Shown: piece by piece, positions 1 to 8,895 of the stretch
How positions within the stretch are numbered: position 1 is the stretch's first letter
How the letters are laid out: each line of letters opens with the position of its first letter
NCBI RefSeq assembly: GCF_015207105.1
Contig: NZ_JADEXO010000005.1
Coordinates: forward strand, 1-64,000
DNA from: a cf. Phormidesmis sp. LEGE 11477
Lineage (GTDB): Bacteria; Cyanobacteriota; Cyanobacteriia; Phormidesmidales; Phormidesmidaceae
Direction: 5' to 3'
DNA length: 64,000 nt
Notes under the pieces: generated by a model
What the model was told of the DNA's origin: nothing
Databases searched by the model: none
The model's input: only the letters and a program-made list of their open reading frames with translations
Translations under genes and position numbers: made by a program

Positions 1-22
1 ACCCAATAAGGATTCTCGACAC

Positions 23-184
23 ATGGCTATTGTTCTAGCACTACTAATCATCGGCTGGCTGGTTGCATTTGCAGTAGGTGCTCAAGCTGGATTTGAAACT
101 CCTCTAGAGCCTGCTCAGCCTTCCGTTCAAGCTACTCAACCTACGACTGCTAACCCTTACGGCAATTCAGCTTCTGCGGCGTAG
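23..184 (+). CDS. small single-pass membrane protein, unknown function
   Basis: A 53-residue ORF starts at an ATG with TAAGGA about 10 bases upstream. Residues 3-20 are a continuous hydrophobic helix (VLALLIIGWLVAFAVG), followed by a Pro/Gln/Thr/Ala-rich polar tail that would lie on one side of the membrane. The size and single N-terminal helix resemble the small accessory subunits of cyanobacterial photosynthetic or NDH complexes, but I do not recognise it as any named subunit. The good ribosome binding site, uninterrupted frame and clear membrane helix support a real gene. Its upstream context lies outside the window, so it could be the end of an operon. Confidence 0.6.
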   Translation: MAIVLALLIIGWLVAFAVGAQAGFETPLEPAQPSVQATQPTTANPYGNSASAA

Positions 185-274
185 GTTTTGACACCATAGG
201 TTTTGATTCGGCTGGACTCGTTAGACATGGGCCAACCGAATCGACTTCAATCAGATTAACCAAGTAGATCTCAA

Positions 275-2065
275 TCAGGCAGATGCTGACTGTATCCAGT
301 TCACATCTGTCTGATTTCGTTTTTGGATGAATTCGAGGGCCGCTGCTGGTGTCATCGGTCTAGCAAAGTAAAAGCCTTGAATGTTGTAGCAGCCAAGCGA
401 TCGCAACCCTGCTAGCTGCGCTTCAGTTTCCACACCTTCAGCCACAATATCTAGACCTAAGTTATTTGCTAAATCGATAATCGTCCGAACAATTTCCGTG
501 TTCTCACCTCTAGAGCCGATGTGCTGAACAAAAGAGCGGTCGATCTTAATCAAATCAATCGGCAATTGCTGCAGTCGGCTCAAAGAAGAGTATCCGATGC
601 CAAAATCATCAATACATAGCCCTATCGCTAGCGCCTTGAGCTGTTCGAGCACCTGAACAGCTTCTTGAGAATTTTTCATAATGGCTGTCTCGGTAATCTC
701 TAGCCATAGCAGGTCTTTCGGCAGCCCAGTGTTGGCTAGAGCTGATTCTACCTGCTGTGCTAGATTACGCTGGGCTAGCTGACGAGCTGATAGGTTGACA
801 TGGACTTTGATTGGATAGCTGTTGTGGAGCTGCTGCTGCCATTGAAAGACCTGCTGACAAGCTGTCTGAAGAACCCAATCGCCAATGAGCGTGATTACGC
901 CTGTTTCTTCCATAACTGGAATGAATTCGCCCGGCGAGATCGGGCCATATTGGGGATGGGTCCATCGAATTAATGCTTCTACCGCAACAACCTGGCCTGT
1001 TTTAATGTTGATTACGGGCTGATAGTGCAAGCTGAGTTCTCTTCGTTCTACCGCGAACTGGGCCTGGGTAGCCATTTTCCACAGCGCCACGGCTCGCTCG
1101 TGCATGGTTCGATCGAAAGTGGCATAGCAGCCACCGCCCTGTCCTTTGGCGTGATAGAGCGCTGTATCAGCGTTGCGGAGCAGATCGCTAGACTGCTCAT
1201 ACCCCGCATCGCTACAGGCAACGCCGATGCTGATGTTGGCAAATACTTCGTAGCTACCGATCTGGAAAGGGCATTTGAGCGTATCGTGAATGCGATCGCA
1301 CACCTTGATGGTCTCATCCAATCCATCGATCTCTTCTAGCAGAATGGCAAACTCGTCTCCCCCTAGGCGTGCCAAAGTATCATACTGACGAATACAAGCT
1401 TTTAATCGTCCGCTCAATGCTGTCAGCAACTGGTCGCCAATTGAGTGACCCAAACTATCATTGATCACCTTGAATCGGTCGATATCGAGCAACAAGACCG
1501 CACACTGCACGCTGCCGCTATGCTCTAGCCAAGCCACCGCCTGTTCTACTTTGTCTACAAACAAAGCTCGGTTCGCCAAGCCTGTTAGCCCATCGTAAAA
1601 GGCGCGATGACGAAGCTGCGCCTCCATCCACTTTTGCTCTGTTAGATCGACTACCTGTAACAAGAAACAGATAGACCGCTGCTGGCTATCGTGTATCAAA
1701 GTCACAGTCGAACATACGGTCAGCGGCTTTTCTTGTTTGGTCCAGTGGCGAGTCTCAATCTGAAAGTATTGCCGCTCCCCTGAGAGTAGCTGCTCGCTTA
1801 ACGCCTTCAATACAGACACATCGTCTGGATGAGTCAAGCGGGTAAACGATCTCGAAACTAGCTCCTCTTCGGCATAGCCTACTGCCTCACAAAAGCTTCT
1901 ATTAGCGCTGAGGAATCGTCCGTTTAAGTCTAAAACCGTCATACCGATTGGTGACAGCTTAAATATCTGCTTGAGTGCCTTCGTATTCAGTGAGCTGGCT
2001 GAAGCAGGACTATTTAGAGAGGCTGATAGTGACTGTGTAAGTGCCGCGCTCGGGTTGTTTTTCAT
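275..2065 (-). CDS. PAS-GGDEF-EAL signalling protein (c-di-GMP turnover)
   Basis: A 596-residue protein with no membrane segment. A PAS sensor domain occupies roughly residues 27-145. A diguanylate cyclase domain follows with an intact GGDEF (RLGGDEF near residue 235), then a phosphodiesterase domain from about residue 335 with VEALIRW, EITETA, DDFGIGYSSL, IKIDRSF and AEGVETEAQ. Both catalytic signatures look complete, so the protein could make or break c-di-GMP, or one domain may serve to regulate the other. The ligand of the PAS domain cannot be read from sequence. It faces the small membrane protein and stands apart from sbcC, so it is probably transcribed alone. Confidence 0.93.
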   Translation of the reverse strand: MKNNPSAALTQSLSASLNSPASASSLNTKALKQIFKLSPIGMTVLDLNGRFLSANRSFCEAVGYAEEELVSRSFTRLTHPDDVSVLKALSEQLLSGERQYFQIETRHWTKQEKPLTVCSTVTLIHDSQQRSICFLLQVVDLTEQKWMEAQLRHRAFYDGLTGLANRALFVDKVEQAVAWLEHSGSVQCAVLLLDIDRFKVINDSLGHSIGDQLLTALSGRLKACIRQYDTLARLGGDEFAILLEEIDGLDETIKVCDRIHDTLKCPFQIGSYEVFANISIGVACSDAGYEQSSDLLRNADTALYHAKGQGGGCYATFDRTMHERAVALWKMATQAQFAVERRELSLHYQPVINIKTGQVVAVEALIRWTHPQYGPISPGEFIPVMEETGVITLIGDWVLQTACQQVFQWQQQLHNSYPIKVHVNLSARQLAQRNLAQQVESALANTGLPKDLLWLEITETAIMKNSQEAVQVLEQLKALAIGLCIDDFGIGYSSLSRLQQLPIDLIKIDRSFVQHIGSRGENTEIVRTIIDLANNLGLDIVAEGVETEAQLAGLRSLGCYNIQGFYFARPMTPAAALEFIQKRNQTDVNWIQSASA

Positions 2066-2429
2066 AGACGAGACAAATAAGCGGCCACAGGTAAACGGAT
2101 TACAGGTATAGCAACCGTCCTGATTCAGTAGGACGACTGCGAGTCATATTGCCTGCGGTATCTTAGCAGTGTCAGCTAATAAGAGTGACCTCAGCAATGT
2201 GATAGATGCTATTGACAGGTCTGCCGCAAACAAAGCTGCAAAGAGGTGATTAGACGCTGACTGCTCAGACTCTTACAATGGTGCCCTGAGTTGCTGATGC
2301 ATTCTCTTCTTCGATTAAAGAATCCTGATGTATGAGCTAAGCAAGGGTAAACTGGCTCGATTAGGCGATCGCAGCATGTCTCTGGCTCTGTTTTGCTATT
2401 CCACAGTGCCTGAGGACTAAGTCGAGCTA
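2066..2429. other. intergenic region between the c-di-GMP gene and sbcC
   Basis: No convincing gene is seen. A 74-codon minus-strand frame at 2209-2433 overlaps the end of sbcC by four bases but has no recognisable motif and unlike-protein composition. A short 6-bp inverted repeat (CGTCCT...AGGACG) lies near 2126-2145. The region should hold the promoter of the PAS-GGDEF-EAL gene. Confidence 0.4.
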
Positions 2430-5195
2430 TCAATCGGCTTCTCTTTCAACTGTGATCACTGTCTCAGTGACCTGCTCAAAGGTATCGTCATGGCTGATCA
2501 CAAATAGCTGTTTAAATGATTTGATTCGGGCGATCGCCTCTGCTAAGCCCGCGCGCCTGGGGCGATCCATGTTGGTCGTCGGCTCATCAAAGAAAGCCAC
2601 ATCAATATCGGCCAGCACTTTTAGTAATGCTAGTCGAACCGCCAGCGCCGCACACATTTGCTCACCGCCAGATAGATTGATAAACCGCCGAGTATGTGCC
2701 CCTTCTTGCACGGTGATTTCGTAGTCAGCGCTCCAAACCAAGGCTACATTTGCCCGGCCTAACAGCTCACGAAACAGGCGGTCAGCTTCTCTAGAGATAT
2801 TCTGCACATAGCGCTCGGTAATTCTCGGCCCAGCTTCTTTGTAAACTTTACGGGCGTAGTTGATAAACCGTTTAAGGCGATCGCGCTCTTTGATCTCCAC
2901 TTGGGCCTGATCGCGTTTCTCTGCGGTGGCCTTCATCTGTTCGATCTGAGCGGTGAGCTCTGTGAACCGCTGCTTAAGCTGAGGCAAACTGCCTTTCAGT
3001 CGATCGGCCTGGGAATTCACATCTGCGTATTGTTTATCAAGGATTGTGAAAGTATTTGGGTCAAAGTCTTGGGTGAGAACGGCAAGTTGCTTGTCTACAC
3101 TGTCCTTTTGCGATTGACTTTGCTGACGGATCAGGGCTATAGCCTCATTCTCGACCTGCAAAGAGCCTACCTGCTGAGCCGCCTGTTGATTTTGCAAGTG
3201 CAGCAGGTAGCCGGCCTGATGGGTCTGTCGCAGCTGCTGTTGGGCCTGAAGCTGCTCGTCTAGGTGAGCAAAAGCTTTCAGTTCAGAGGCGATCGCCTCT
3301 AGCTGCTGCGTCCCTGCCGTTCGAGTCGCGTTCAGCGTTTTATACTGCTGCTCTACTGCGCCTTGCTGCGTTAGGTCTCGCTCAATTAGCTGCTGCTTGC
3401 CCTTGGGGTTGTCTAATCGTCGAAGCTGTTCTTCTACTTGTGCTAGAGAATGCGTAACGGGGTCTTCTGTAGCTAGCTGCTGAGTCAATTCACCGAGCTG
3501 CTGAGCGATCTGTTGTTGTTGTTGGATCAGCTGAGTTTGTTTGGCTTCTTGGGCTGGCAGGCTAGCTAGCTGAGCGCCTTGCTTATAGGCTTGCGTGATC
3601 TGAGACTGTAGCGTTTTACTTTGTTTTTTCAGATGGCTTTTATCTGTCTGCTGAGTCAAATCTGCCAAGATACTATCGATATGAGCGAGCATCTCTTTGG
3701 ATAAGAGACCGCCCTGGAATAGAGCGTCTTTGATCGGTGCGATCGCTTCCCCACTCAATTCGTCAATCTGCCGCGCCCAGCTATCCAAAGTCTTCAGCGC
3801 ATCCACTACCTGATGCCGGTACTCGTCTTGGCTAGATCTTCCCTTATCTAGCATTGCCTGAATCTCTTGTTTAAACTGCTGTGCGGCGGCAACCCGGCTG
3901 AGCTGCTCTTGAAGTCGGGCTAGCTGATTCTCCCACAGCCCAATATCTTTCTGATTCTCTTTCAATCCGTTCAGACGAACTATCTCGCTGTCGACCTGCT
4001 TCGCTTCCTGGATGCTGCGCTCCTGCTGTTGTTTTAGCGCCTTGCGCTGTATGCGAATGCTTGCAAAGGTCTGTATCTGTTGCTGTAGACTACCGCGCTG
4101 AGTTTCTAACTGCGATTGCGATTCTAGCGCAGTCGCCAAAGACTTTAACTCTTCCTTTGCCGCAGCAAACTGTTCTAGTTTAGCGTCTAACCGCGAAAGC
4201 TCCTGCTGACTTTGAGAGAGTGACTGTTGGATAGTTTGCTGCTGCTGACTGAGCTGCCCTCTAGCTTTGCCTGCTTCAGTCAGTTGTTTGATCTGTTGTT
4301 CTATAGCTAGAAACGCTTCGTAACTAGACCGATGCGTCTGGCAGATATCAGCAGCCTGCTGGGCTTGGGTTAGCGAGGTGATTATGCGCTTGTGCGTCTG
4401 CTCTTGTCCTTCAATTTGGCTATTTAACTGCTGTTGCTGCTGGCGCAATTGCTGAATCTGTTCGGTTTGAGCAATTAACTGCTGACGCTGCTCGAAGAGA
4501 GCGGTTCGCTGGGTCTCTAGCCTAGCTAAATGGCTTTCTCCTTGAGCAATCTCGGATTGAAGCTGCTGGTGTCGGTTTTGTAATTCATCCCAACTTTGCA
4601 GCGATTCTTCATATTGTTCGACCAGATCTTTTAGCCTTTGTACCTGCGCCTCCGCATATTTTCTTAGACTGCTGCTCTGGCGATAGGTTTCTCTGTATTC
4701 TTCTACCTTCAAGATAGTGTCAAAAATTGGCTTTCGCTTCTCAGTTGATAGCAAAAAATCGGCAGTAAATGTACCTTGAGGAACGCCGATGGTATTAGCG
4801 AATAGCTGTCCTAAATCAGTTCCAGGGGCAACGCCCAAGTTTTGTCTGAGCCAGGGCAAAACTTCGTCTTTGGTGCGGGTGTAGGGAAGTTTTTCGGCGA
4901 GCTGAGGATCGAAAAGAGTATAGCCATGAGTAGTAGAGCGCTGAACTTCGTAGGTACGGCTGTCGCGGCTAGAAATGAATACGACTCTGACCTGGGCGCT
5001 GCTAGCGCCATTACGAATGAGATCTTCTTTCTTGTAGCTGCCTTGGTAGTTGAATAATGTCCATGCGATCGCTTCTAGAATGCTGGTCTTTCCGGCACCG
5101 TTTTCGCCGCAGATGGCGTTTGTCCCTGGCTGAAAATGAAACTGCTGTTCTTTGTGCGTTTTGAAATTTGTGAGCGCAACTGAAAGGATCTGCAT
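2430..5195 (-). CDS. sbcC: SbcC/Rad50-type SMC-like ATPase (nuclease subunit)
   Basis: A 921-residue protein of the SbcC/Rad50 family, which with SbcD forms a nuclease for DNA ends and hairpins. The N-terminal Walker A is GENGAGKTS at residues 30-38. A very long Gln-rich coiled coil runs through about residues 170-770. The C-terminal lobe has the ABC signature LSGGEQMCAAL, Walker B with DVAFFDEPTTNMD, and the H-loop ISHDD. Only three cysteines are present (C29, one near residue 288, and one next to the signature), so the CxxC zinc hook expected at the coiled-coil apex is absent. No sbcD lies in the window. Start ATG is set by the conserved MQILSVALTNFKTH opening. Confidence 0.88.
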   Translation of the reverse strand: MQILSVALTNFKTHKEQQFHFQPGTNAICGENGAGKTSILEAIAWTLFNYQGSYKKEDLIRNGASSAQVRVVFISSRDSRTYEVQRSTTHGYTLFDPQLAEKLPYTRTKDEVLPWLRQNLGVAPGTDLGQLFANTIGVPQGTFTADFLLSTEKRKPIFDTILKVEEYRETYRQSSSLRKYAEAQVQRLKDLVEQYEESLQSWDELQNRHQQLQSEIAQGESHLARLETQRTALFEQRQQLIAQTEQIQQLRQQQQQLNSQIEGQEQTHKRIITSLTQAQQAADICQTHRSSYEAFLAIEQQIKQLTEAGKARGQLSQQQQTIQQSLSQSQQELSRLDAKLEQFAAAKEELKSLATALESQSQLETQRGSLQQQIQTFASIRIQRKALKQQQERSIQEAKQVDSEIVRLNGLKENQKDIGLWENQLARLQEQLSRVAAAQQFKQEIQAMLDKGRSSQDEYRHQVVDALKTLDSWARQIDELSGEAIAPIKDALFQGGLLSKEMLAHIDSILADLTQQTDKSHLKKQSKTLQSQITQAYKQGAQLASLPAQEAKQTQLIQQQQQIAQQLGELTQQLATEDPVTHSLAQVEEQLRRLDNPKGKQQLIERDLTQQGAVEQQYKTLNATRTAGTQQLEAIASELKAFAHLDEQLQAQQQLRQTHQAGYLLHLQNQQAAQQVGSLQVENEAIALIRQQSQSQKDSVDKQLAVLTQDFDPNTFTILDKQYADVNSQADRLKGSLPQLKQRFTELTAQIEQMKATAEKRDQAQVEIKERDRLKRFINYARKVYKEAGPRITERYVQNISREADRLFRELLGRANVALVWSADYEITVQEGAHTRRFINLSGGEQMCAALAVRLALLKVLADIDVAFFDEPTTNMDRPRRAGLAEAIARIKSFKQLFVISHDDTFEQVTETVITVEREAD

Positions 5196-5343
5196 TCTGC
5201 TATTAGCGTAGGATCGAGCTTACGCCTAGCATAGACGATTTACCTATTGCCGATTCATTCGCGACTAATTCGCTAAGCTCTAGCACTTAAGTGCCGATAC
5301 TGAAGAGCTTGTTCATCTAAATGATTGAGCTAATGTGATTAAG

Positions 5344-8106
5344 CTAATTAGGCGCTGACTCATCCAAAATAGTCATTTGTTGAAAGTTTATAGGTGATAG
5401 TGAGTCTAGTGCTTGGCTAGGTGAAATATACCAAACCTCTACTTCCTCTGCTGGATTGGATAGGGAAGGCATTCTACCAGCGGACACCACCACATAATTA
5501 CTGTCGGCAATCTCAGGGCCAGCAATCTCAGGGCCAGCAACATTAGGTGTAAGCGCTTTAGGTGAAAGGGTCTGAGATGAAGGGGGCTGTGTACTTTCGG
5601 GTGATCTTTTCCGCTGCCACGGACCTAGGGAGTCAGCAGGTGATGGAACTTTGGGAGTAGGCGACTGCATCTCTACAGGTGTGGGAACTCGTGGCTGAGG
5701 GGGAAGCGCCCATCGACTGACTATGGAGGCAGCTATACCCGCTAGCAGTGCAATCGGAATGAGCATGCTGGTGCGAAGCTTTAGGCGGCCTTGGATTCTG
5801 CGACTAGTGGCGATGAAGTCTTGGGAAAGATCGGAGAGCTCGCTTCTGTGTAGCTGGGCAAAAGCGATCGCCTCTTGAAGCTGAGTGCCACCCAGCAGAT
5901 ATTCGGCCCCTTTCGGTCTTTGACGCGCTGCCCATTCCCAGGCGCTGCGCTCTAGCCGCCTCTGCTGACGAAGCACGCTGCGAGACTCTGAAAGCCAAGT
6001 TCGTAGCAGATCCCAATCATTTACTAACGAATCATGCACAATCTCTACTGTCCTCGGTGAGCTCAGTAAAGGCGTAGAGCTCGAAGATAGATTGTTTAAG
6101 AACCAAGTCTTTAGTGGGGAAGTGTCATCTTGCTGAACCTGCCAGGCGGCGGCTGGTATCTGTAGCCCTGGCTCAGCGCAGCAGCTAGTGGATAGCATTG
6201 CCTGTGAAATCACAATCAGCCTTTCTGCTGACAGCTTATCCAAGGTGCAGTCGATCAGCTCAGCCGGAAAGTATTCGTTGATTAGCTCAGTGCGAAATGC
6301 GCGCCGGCGATGATCGGCGCGGCCCTCTCCTAGCTCACAAACTGCCAGAAAAATGCGCCTGGCCGCTCGCTGCATCTCTTCGCTTAGCCCTTTGTAAACC
6401 TCGGTGGCCCGTAGTGTCATTACTCGTTTAACGCCACCCAGGTTCATATAGCTTTCCATAGTCAGCGTGGGTGTACCTGTAGCGCTACTGCCTGCGAAAT
6501 TATCGTTTCGAGTGCGCCACAGCTCTAGCAAAGTTTGCTGTAGCAAAGCTAGTTCACCAGGGGCACCACTGGTATCGAGCAGCAGGGTATAGAGCAAGTT
6601 CTCGTCTATTTTTAAGCCCATTTTCTCGGCAGGCTTTTGCACGACTTCCTTAGTTTGCTCGTAGCTCATGGAAGTGACTAGCACGGTATTTTTGTCGACT
6701 AACGTCTTTAGCTCCGGGTAGTCGAGTAGTGCATCGCTTGCGTCTGCTCTCATGCCAATGACGACGCCCAGCGGAATACTAGGATCTTCTAATGCCTTTA
6801 ACAAGCAGCGAATAAAGAGCTGTTTTTCTACGATAGCTTCACTGCTGATCTCGGGCGCGAATAGCTCTTCAAACTGGTCGATAATGAGCCATAGCTTGGA
6901 TAGAGAGGGAATAGAGGTCTGACCTGGCTTCATCAGTGCGGCGCGAATGATCTGGCCTAATCCCTCACCTGCTTGGTCACGCAGTAGTCGTTCGGCCTGA
7001 TGCATCTGTTCAGCCCGCTGAATGCTGTCTACATTGGTTGAAGTGAAGGCGGCGGCAAGGGCTTTTAGTGGTTGCTGGGTGGGGGTAATTAGCTTGAGCG
7101 TCCAGCTATCACTACCAGGGATGCGATCGCCTTTGCGTAGATGATGCATCAAACCCGCTCTTAGTAGCGAAGTTTTACCACTGCTAGAAGCGCCGACCAA
7201 AGCACAAAAATTGCCCGATTCTATCTTGTCTAAAAGCGCCTGCGTCAGCGCATCGCGTCCAAAGAAGTAGTCAGCGTGGGCCTCATCAAAAGCAGACAGC
7301 CCACGATAAGGGCAAAAGCCGAACGACATCTGCTTGAGTCTAGCTAGCGTACTGATTGGCGTTTTTGAGAAAGCGGCTTTGAGTCCGCTGACGCGAGTGA
7401 GCACAATCTCGCTGCCCGAACTTTCAAACAGGGGTTGCTGTAGTTCGCCTCGCAGCTTCTGGCTAACATGCTCAGTAAGACTATAGTTACTGATTTTGCC
7501 GCCCTGCTGTTCATAGGGATTGAGCCCTGAGAGCAGCGCCTTAGTAAAGACACTGTGCTGTCCTTCTAGCGCCTCGTAGGCTGACTCATATTCTCTAGAG
7601 GCCGCCATGAAGAGACGATCGGTTCCCGGTCTAGCACCTGGATCAGCATCTCTAAAAGTGAGTAGTTCGCCGCTATGACAACAGTCTAAGATGACTACAA
7701 TCTGTCGCACGGGGCTATTTTGCAACAGTCTTCTCAGCCAGTCTAGAGAGATACCAAAGTTACCCTGTCCGGGGTTGGTATCGCTCGTAGCTAAATAGCC
7801 TTCTTGGATACCTGCTTCGCGCTGCAGGCCATGCCCTGAAAAGTAAAAGAGTGCCGTCGCTGGAATGCTCTTACCCTTAGGCTTGAATAGTTTTATCAGG
7901 GCACTTTCTAGCATTTGGGTAGTCAATCCACTTCGCTGCCCAACGACAGGGCGTTTTTGCTTAATTACCTCTGGCAGGCGCTGTACGCGAAACTCGCCCT
8001 GTGCCTGTAACCGAGCGGCAACTGCCTCTGCGTCTGCCGCCGAAGCACTGAGTGCAGGCAGGGCCTGATATTGATTAATACCTACGACTAATGCGTCTCG
8101 TGACAT
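5344..8106 (-). CDS. caspase-like (orthocaspase) protein with STAND NTPase and TM segment
   Basis: A 920-residue protein. The frame is open 21 codons further upstream, but the caspase fold starts with MSRDALVVGINQY at 8106, so this ATG is preferred. The peptidase C14 domain has the catalytic His in FYFSGHG (H92) and Cys in ILDCCHSG (C143). A conserved linker (CPYRGLSAFDEAHADYFFGR) leads into a STAND-type NTPase with Walker A GASSSGKTS near residue 300 and Walker B LWLIIDQFEEL. A membrane segment follows near residue 780 (MLIPIALLAGIAASIV), then a Pro/Ser-rich tail of about 120 residues containing an AGPEI duplication. Probable role: ligand-gated proteolytic signalling or regulated cell death. 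It is divergent from the next two caspase genes. No strong Shine-Dalgarno is seen. Confidence 0.85.
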   Translation of the reverse strand: MSRDALVVGINQYQALPALSASAADAEAVAARLQAQGEFRVQRLPEVIKQKRPVVGQRSGLTTQMLESALIKLFKPKGKSIPATALFYFSGHGLQREAGIQEGYLATSDTNPGQGNFGISLDWLRRLLQNSPVRQIVVILDCCHSGELLTFRDADPGARPGTDRLFMAASREYESAYEALEGQHSVFTKALLSGLNPYEQQGGKISNYSLTEHVSQKLRGELQQPLFESSGSEIVLTRVSGLKAAFSKTPISTLARLKQMSFGFCPYRGLSAFDEAHADYFFGRDALTQALLDKIESGNFCALVGASSSGKTSLLRAGLMHHLRKGDRIPGSDSWTLKLITPTQQPLKALAAAFTSTNVDSIQRAEQMHQAERLLRDQAGEGLGQIIRAALMKPGQTSIPSLSKLWLIIDQFEELFAPEISSEAIVEKQLFIRCLLKALEDPSIPLGVVIGMRADASDALLDYPELKTLVDKNTVLVTSMSYEQTKEVVQKPAEKMGLKIDENLLYTLLLDTSGAPGELALLQQTLLELWRTRNDNFAGSSATGTPTLTMESYMNLGGVKRVMTLRATEVYKGLSEEMQRAARRIFLAVCELGEGRADHRRRAFRTELINEYFPAELIDCTLDKLSAERLIVISQAMLSTSCCAEPGLQIPAAAWQVQQDDTSPLKTWFLNNLSSSSTPLLSSPRTVEIVHDSLVNDWDLLRTWLSESRSVLRQQRRLERSAWEWAARQRPKGAEYLLGGTQLQEAIAFAQLHRSELSDLSQDFIATSRRIQGRLKLRTSMLIPIALLAGIAASIVSRWALPPQPRVPTPVEMQSPTPKVPSPADSLGPWQRKRSPESTQPPSSQTLSPKALTPNVAGPEIAGPEIADSNYVVVSAGRMPSLSNPAEEVEVWYISPSQALDSLSPINFQQMTILDESAPN

Positions 8107-8895
8107 GTGTAGAACACCATAGTGACAGATGGAGAGCGCAGTAGTAGAAAACTCCGATCGCTCGCACAAACATTGTCAGCATCGCTCTAATAATCAACTT
8201 GTTAATCAAATAGTCAATCAACTTCAGTTAATTAGAGAAAATACATTAAAGAAGTTTGCCTTCCAAAAAGATACACAAACTCACAAGATAGTAGCTAGAG
8301 GAGTGTTTCCCCTCAGCCGCTATAGAACAGAAAAAATTGGTGAGTTAGTCCTGAATAACCTTAATGAAAATCACTGAAATTGATATTTTAAAAACAAGTA
8401 TTGTTGATGTATATTTGTCCCTTTTAGAGGTAAACGCGGAGGTCTAGGCTCGTTTGTCGCTAACTGATTGCGTGTATGTACAAAGTTAGGAGAGACCTAG
8501 TCGGCAACAAATCAATTATTCTTGTTATTACGTAAGCCAAACGGCTGACTTTGGAAACTAAATGAAAGTTCCGTATAAAAGATAAGCAATTGGGTTACAA
8601 AAATAGATTACGCATCTACTCATACCTACAAATCATCAATTAAAGTTGGTTAATGCCCATCGGACTGTTTCTCCCTAACCCGCTCTCTACACTCCCCTTC
8701 GAGCTGCTCTTCTAAGCCGTGCTTCGAACAATGGCTGTCTAGGTAAGGTCTCGAGAGGGATACGAAGTGCGTTTTCCCACTAGCGCCTGTGAAAGATGCA
8801 TACCCAAAACAAGGCAGCCGTATGGTAGTTAGGGAGAACTTTGGGGGCTGATAGCAACCACCGACTGAACTACTGCTGTTAATGAGATAAGACCC
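8107..8895. other. divergent intergenic region between caspase genes
   Basis: About 790 bases separate the divergent caspase genes. The stretch is A+T-rich, especially 8195-8420 and 8500-8640, and should contain both promoters. Short frames on both strands (8129-8377 plus, 8650-8964 minus) show no protein-like pattern. No tRNA, repeat array or strong terminator was seen. Confidence 0.5.

Noticed and set aside
1025-1339. Open frames on the opposite strand inside the GGDEF-EAL gene, and similar frames inside rpoB, rpoC1, the caspase genes and ggt
   Set aside because: They are shadows of strongly recognised genes and have no motifs of their own.
2209-2433. 74-aa minus-strand frame overlapping the sbcC stop by four bases
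   Set aside because: The overlap looks operon-like, but the peptide is Cys/Arg/Ser-rich without any protein-like pattern and no Shine-Dalgarno was seen.
8129-8377. 82-aa plus-strand frame in the divergent caspase spacer
   Set aside because: It starts inside the upstream extension of the minus-strand caspase gene, is Asn/Gln-rich because of A+T-rich DNA, and has no ribosome binding site.
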